Source of the DNA: Spodoptera frugiperda | Lineage: Eukaryota > Arthropoda > Insecta > Lepidoptera > Noctuidae | Reading direction: 5' to 3' | Assembly: GCF_023101765.2 (NCBI RefSeq) | Contig: NC_064236.1 | Location: forward strand, 1,488,001-1,552,000 | DNA: 64,000 nt | Part shown: piece after piece, positions 61,039 to 64,000 of the stretch | Layout of the letters: each line of letters begins with the position of its first letter | How positions within the stretch are numbered: position 1 is the first letter of the stretch | Program-made: the position numbers and the translations under genes | The notes under the pieces: model-generated | The model's input: the letters and a program-made list of their open reading frames with translations, nothing else | Database searches by the model: none | Told to the model about the DNA's origin: nothing

Positions 61039-61199
61039 CGAAGTGAGAGGGAGAGTCAAACTCTTATTGACTAAAAATCACCCCGTTTCTACTCCTGCTT
61101 TTCGACCTGGAGTCCCGGTAACCCGCTAGACAGTCCGCAGCTTCGGATCGGCATCAGCCATGATAAGCCCCATCTGTGGTGGTCTGATGTCTCTTTGAT
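61039..61199 (+). repeat. Noctuid-type interspersed repeat, copy 5
   Basis: The 5' T-run and GGGGAAAAT block are missing. It starts at CGAAGTGAGAGGGAGAGTCA and continues with ATCACCCCGTTTCTACTCCT, CCCGGTAACCCGCTAGACAG, GGATCGGCATCAGCCATGAT and CCATCTGTGGTGGTCTGATG. It reaches further 3' (TGTCTCTTTGA) than copy 3. Confidence 0.8.
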
Positions 61200-63000
61200 C
61201 ATACAACTCAGTCTTTATTTTCTTACCAAGTTAGTTTACTCTGCAATGAAGTTTAATAATATTGCCAAGTTATTAATTGTTAACAAAAAGCCGTCCATAC
61301 TAAAAACTTGTCCATTTTCGTACCAACACGAATTGCCCTATAACTGGGCCCGTTATATTATAACCAATGTCAGAACACAATTTAAAATTCACATAATAAT
61401 TATAAATGAAAAATAATAAAAAACAAAACTGCCAAGTGTCGCGGTCACTTCTTTTTTTCATATCGCAACATCGTTGCATCAAATTATATAGGCTAGCTCC
61501 GAGCCAGTTATAGTAAACGATTGTCGTTCCGCCGTCGTTACGGATAGCGTCATTGAATTATTTATGATTGTTAATTTCTTTTTACGCAGTCGGTTTTCAT
61601 AAAATGTTCATCATGGAGGTATTTTAATAAAACGTTAAATATATTACCGTTTATGCGGGTTGTTTATTAGGTAGCTTACTTCTTGATAATAAATAAATAA
61701 GGCTATCTACCTTCCATGAATAGATTACCTCCACAACGCCGCCTATGGCAATAGGTATTATAAAACGTAATAGGTGTTGGAAAAAAATATTTCAACACAA
61801 AACAGCCGCAGACAACTTTTATCGTAACAAAGTACCGACCGACAAGTTGATAGTCGTTCGACATAATTGCTAACACTTTATCCGAAACATCGCCCCATCC
61901 TTAACTTCTGCAGCTAACGGTAACACCAAAGTTTTATCCGTGGAAATCACGCAAAGTTCCACTCTCAAAAACAGCTTGTCATCACATTAGTCGAATAGTT
62001 AAGTCGTATCGCCTCCGTATCGGATCGCGTACCCTCCTTGCGGGCCGCGGGCCGCGCGAGGGTCGATGCCCCCCCCGAATGTACGACGTCGCCACTAATT
62101 AAAGTATATTTTATTGTTCCCCTAACTATTACTATCAATACAGACATGGCGGGCTGACACGAATGCGGGCAAATAATAATTATAATTACATTTTATTTTT
62201 ATTCCATCCTATGACGCTAACTACAAGTCATATTGTGTGAGGTTTGAAGCCAGTTTTTGCTCGGAGTATGCATCTTGCACTGTTTCAATGTGTGCACGCG
62301 TAATAATTGTATGCGCGACCATTTAACTTATATTTACTTGTCGGTTGTCATATTGCAGGTCCTTAGGGGTCGGCTAGTTGCTGCAACTTTGTTGCATGAC
62401 ATATTTTTATATTGAATTCGAAGAACTTAGCGAAATGTCACATTCTTTAGGAAATAACTGATCCAATCGAACTTGGTAAACAAACCACTAATTGATATTT
62501 TTACTGATTTAAGTCGACAATCTAAATAAAACATTGAAATATCTCCTTTATTGGCTTAATAATACATAGATGTAAATAATGAAACTGTGATACATAGTAT
62601 ATATCAACAGACAAACATCTCAACCGTTCCACACTACATTATAAGCCCCAGTAGTCCATGTACCCACACTATGACCGAGTGGTACCTATTCGTATCCGTT
62701 TTCTTGCATCATTCATTCTCGTTTCTACAACTTCCATTCATTGCTAAACAATGGACTAATTAACTTTATATCCAATCTACCTCATTGTTATTTATATTAT
62801 TTTATATGTACATTATAATTATTATTGTTGTATACGAGCAGTGTTGTTGCAAAGTAATTTGTTTTATTTATTCTATGTGTGAAACAATGTGTATGTATTG
62901 TAAATACGGCAGTAACTATCTAGACGTCGCGTCGTCGTGCGGAAATGAACGCTATGTGTTTTATTGTGAGTTTGTTTTTCATTTTGTACTAGTAAAGACA
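61200..63000. other. AT-rich stretch with one GC-rich patch
   Basis: A CpG-rich patch at 62030-62090 (GCGGGCCGCGGGCCGCGCGA and a C8 run) lies in a minus-strand frame (61965-62147) that I do not recognise. TTACGCAGTCGGTTTTCA at 61584 echoes the CGCAGTCGGG word of the composite repeat at 31153-32059. No gene recognised. Confidence 0.4.
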
Positions 63001-63004
63001 AGGC

Positions 63005-63150
63005 TGTTCTGATCTCTGATAAACTTGAACCTTTTGGACTGTGATCTCCAATTTACTCGTCAAACGTGAAGATTGTGTCAAACTTCGCTTTTGTAGAGTA
63101 GGAGTAGTCCATCAGTAGAATTTACGGGCTGTTGATGATGCACGTACATT
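63005..63150 (+). repeat. Lepidopteran repeat, family F, copy 3
   Basis: CTCTGATAAACTTGAACCTT, TTGGACTGTGATCTCCAATT and ACTCGTCAAACGTGAAGATT, followed by GTAGAGTAGGAGTAGTCC. The best preserved of the three copies. Confidence 0.6.
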
Positions 63151-63610
63151 TTGCAGTGACTGATGTGGGCATATGATGCAGTCATTACTCTTCTTTATCG
63201 CAACATTGTTGACTGGTGAACCTCCGAGCCACTTGCTAGAATATTCTACATGAAAATGCTATATACCACTATTCTACTGGCGTGTTCCTGCCAAACACAA
63301 CTGACAATCTTATTAAAATCACGCCTCTTTTCCAATACTGACTGAACAGATTTTAAAAATGGTACAATTTTTCGCGCATTTTCCACTCAAACTTAAACCT
63401 TATTGCCTCTGACAAGCACTTAGCACTTATACTCATATACACATGTACTGCACTTACTGCATATAAGGATAGTTTTAAGACGCACACTGCGCGCTCCCGT
63501 TTAAAAGGTGGGAACTTATAATATTTTAGAAAGCTAGTGTATTAGGAAGCGCAGTAAGCCATAGAAATAGGAGGTCTTATTATAAGTCAATGTACACAAA
63601 TGGCATTTGC

Positions 63611-63742
63611 TTTTTTAAAAAAACGTTGCCTCACACTAGAATTTCCTCCTGTGTCGTGGGTGAAGAGTAGCTCCGTGCGGGAATCGAACCCGCTGTTCGT
63701 TACACGGCAAACAGTTGCCCAGCCACCGCGCCAACTGTGTAG
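63611..63742 (-). repeat. tRNA-derived SINE, family A, reversed, internal deletion
   Basis: The minus strand has ACTACACAGTTGGCGCGGTG, GCTGGGCAACTGTTTGCCGT, a B box GGTTCGATTCCCGC and GGAGCTACTCTTCACCCACG, then directly ACACAGGAGGAAATTCTAGT and AACGTTTTTTTAAA. Compared with 24382, the block with GTGATCCACAAATTG is deleted. Otherwise it is well preserved. Confidence 0.85.
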
Positions 63743-64000
63743 TCATTCGAATCAATGTAAGGAATGACACTGACTGACATTTGACTTGGCGATCACACGA
63801 ATCTTTGGTTAAGATTGACTTTTTACATTAGTTGTATTAGAGATTCTAACAAAAACCTATACCGATCCAAAGATTTTGCATTCAATGTAGTTATTATTAT
63901 CGATTAATTAGTAATGATCACTTTGACCTAAGTCAATGGACTGTTGGATATACATCAGAAGTCAACGGTAATCGGGAAAAGACCAGAAAAAATAGTGTAT

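Noticed and set aside
63670..63735. tRNA gene on the minus strand
   Set aside because: Same SINE family, reversed; the A and B boxes belong to a SINE with body and tail at 63611-63660.

Overview
This window looks like AT-rich, non-coding nuclear DNA from a moth, most likely a noctuid-type lepidopteran. The assignment rests on interspersed repeats that I recognise from memory, not from a search: tRNA-derived SINEs, 3' tails of RTE-type and other non-LTR retrotransposons with the wording typical of Lepidoptera, and six copies of a 150-190 bp repeat with a core like GGCGAGGCGAGAG that I associate with Noctuidae. I find no intact protein-coding gene, no rRNA, no functional tRNA and no CRISPR. Open frames are short, sit in AT-rich sequence and mostly match no family. 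The one frame with recognisable protein content is the broken C-terminal end of a retrotransposon reverse-transcriptase ORF at 12386-12661 (minus). The window is therefore probably a large intron or an intergenic desert.

Layout. 0-5 kb: a noctuid-type repeat, three SINE copies of different families, a 14-bp tandem repeat, an RTE-like tail and a high-copy lepidopteran repeat. 5-11.9 kb: mostly unique sequence with a short GC-rich minisatellite and a pair of direct repeats near 6.7 and 6.95 kb. 11.9-15.4 kb: a possible 1.4 kb inverted-repeat element holding two LINE 3' fragments, then two more repeats. 19.2-21 kb: a cluster of CpG-rich blocks, the best candidate in the window for a promoter or 5' exon. 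24.2-24.6 kb: a foldback MITE interrupted by a SINE. 26.3-27.1 kb: an RTE tail split by a 609 bp foldback transposon with an exact 8-bp target duplication, itself holding a second pair of inverted ends. 31.1-32.1 kb: a composite structure of (GTAT)n, a 142-146 bp tandem array and a 270 bp palindrome, all sharing the word CCCGACTGCG. 35-48.5 kb: scattered repeats, including another inverted-repeat element at 41.5-42.1 kb with a nested repeat. 49-55 kb: few repeats, several CpG-rich islands and possible minus-strand splice donors. 56.9-64 kb: SINEs, a palindromic MITE, two noctuid-type repeats and a LINE tail.

No gene network can be described. The biology visible here is the history of transposable elements: nested insertions that can be ordered in time, and small non-autonomous families that share terminal motifs. 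The most striking is a set of ends beginning GTACAGTC found at about 6.1, 11.9, 13.3, 26.5, 26.8, 41.5, 42.1, 48.8, 49.1 and 50.4 kb, several of them in facing pairs. Family names are from memory and would need a repeat-library search to confirm.
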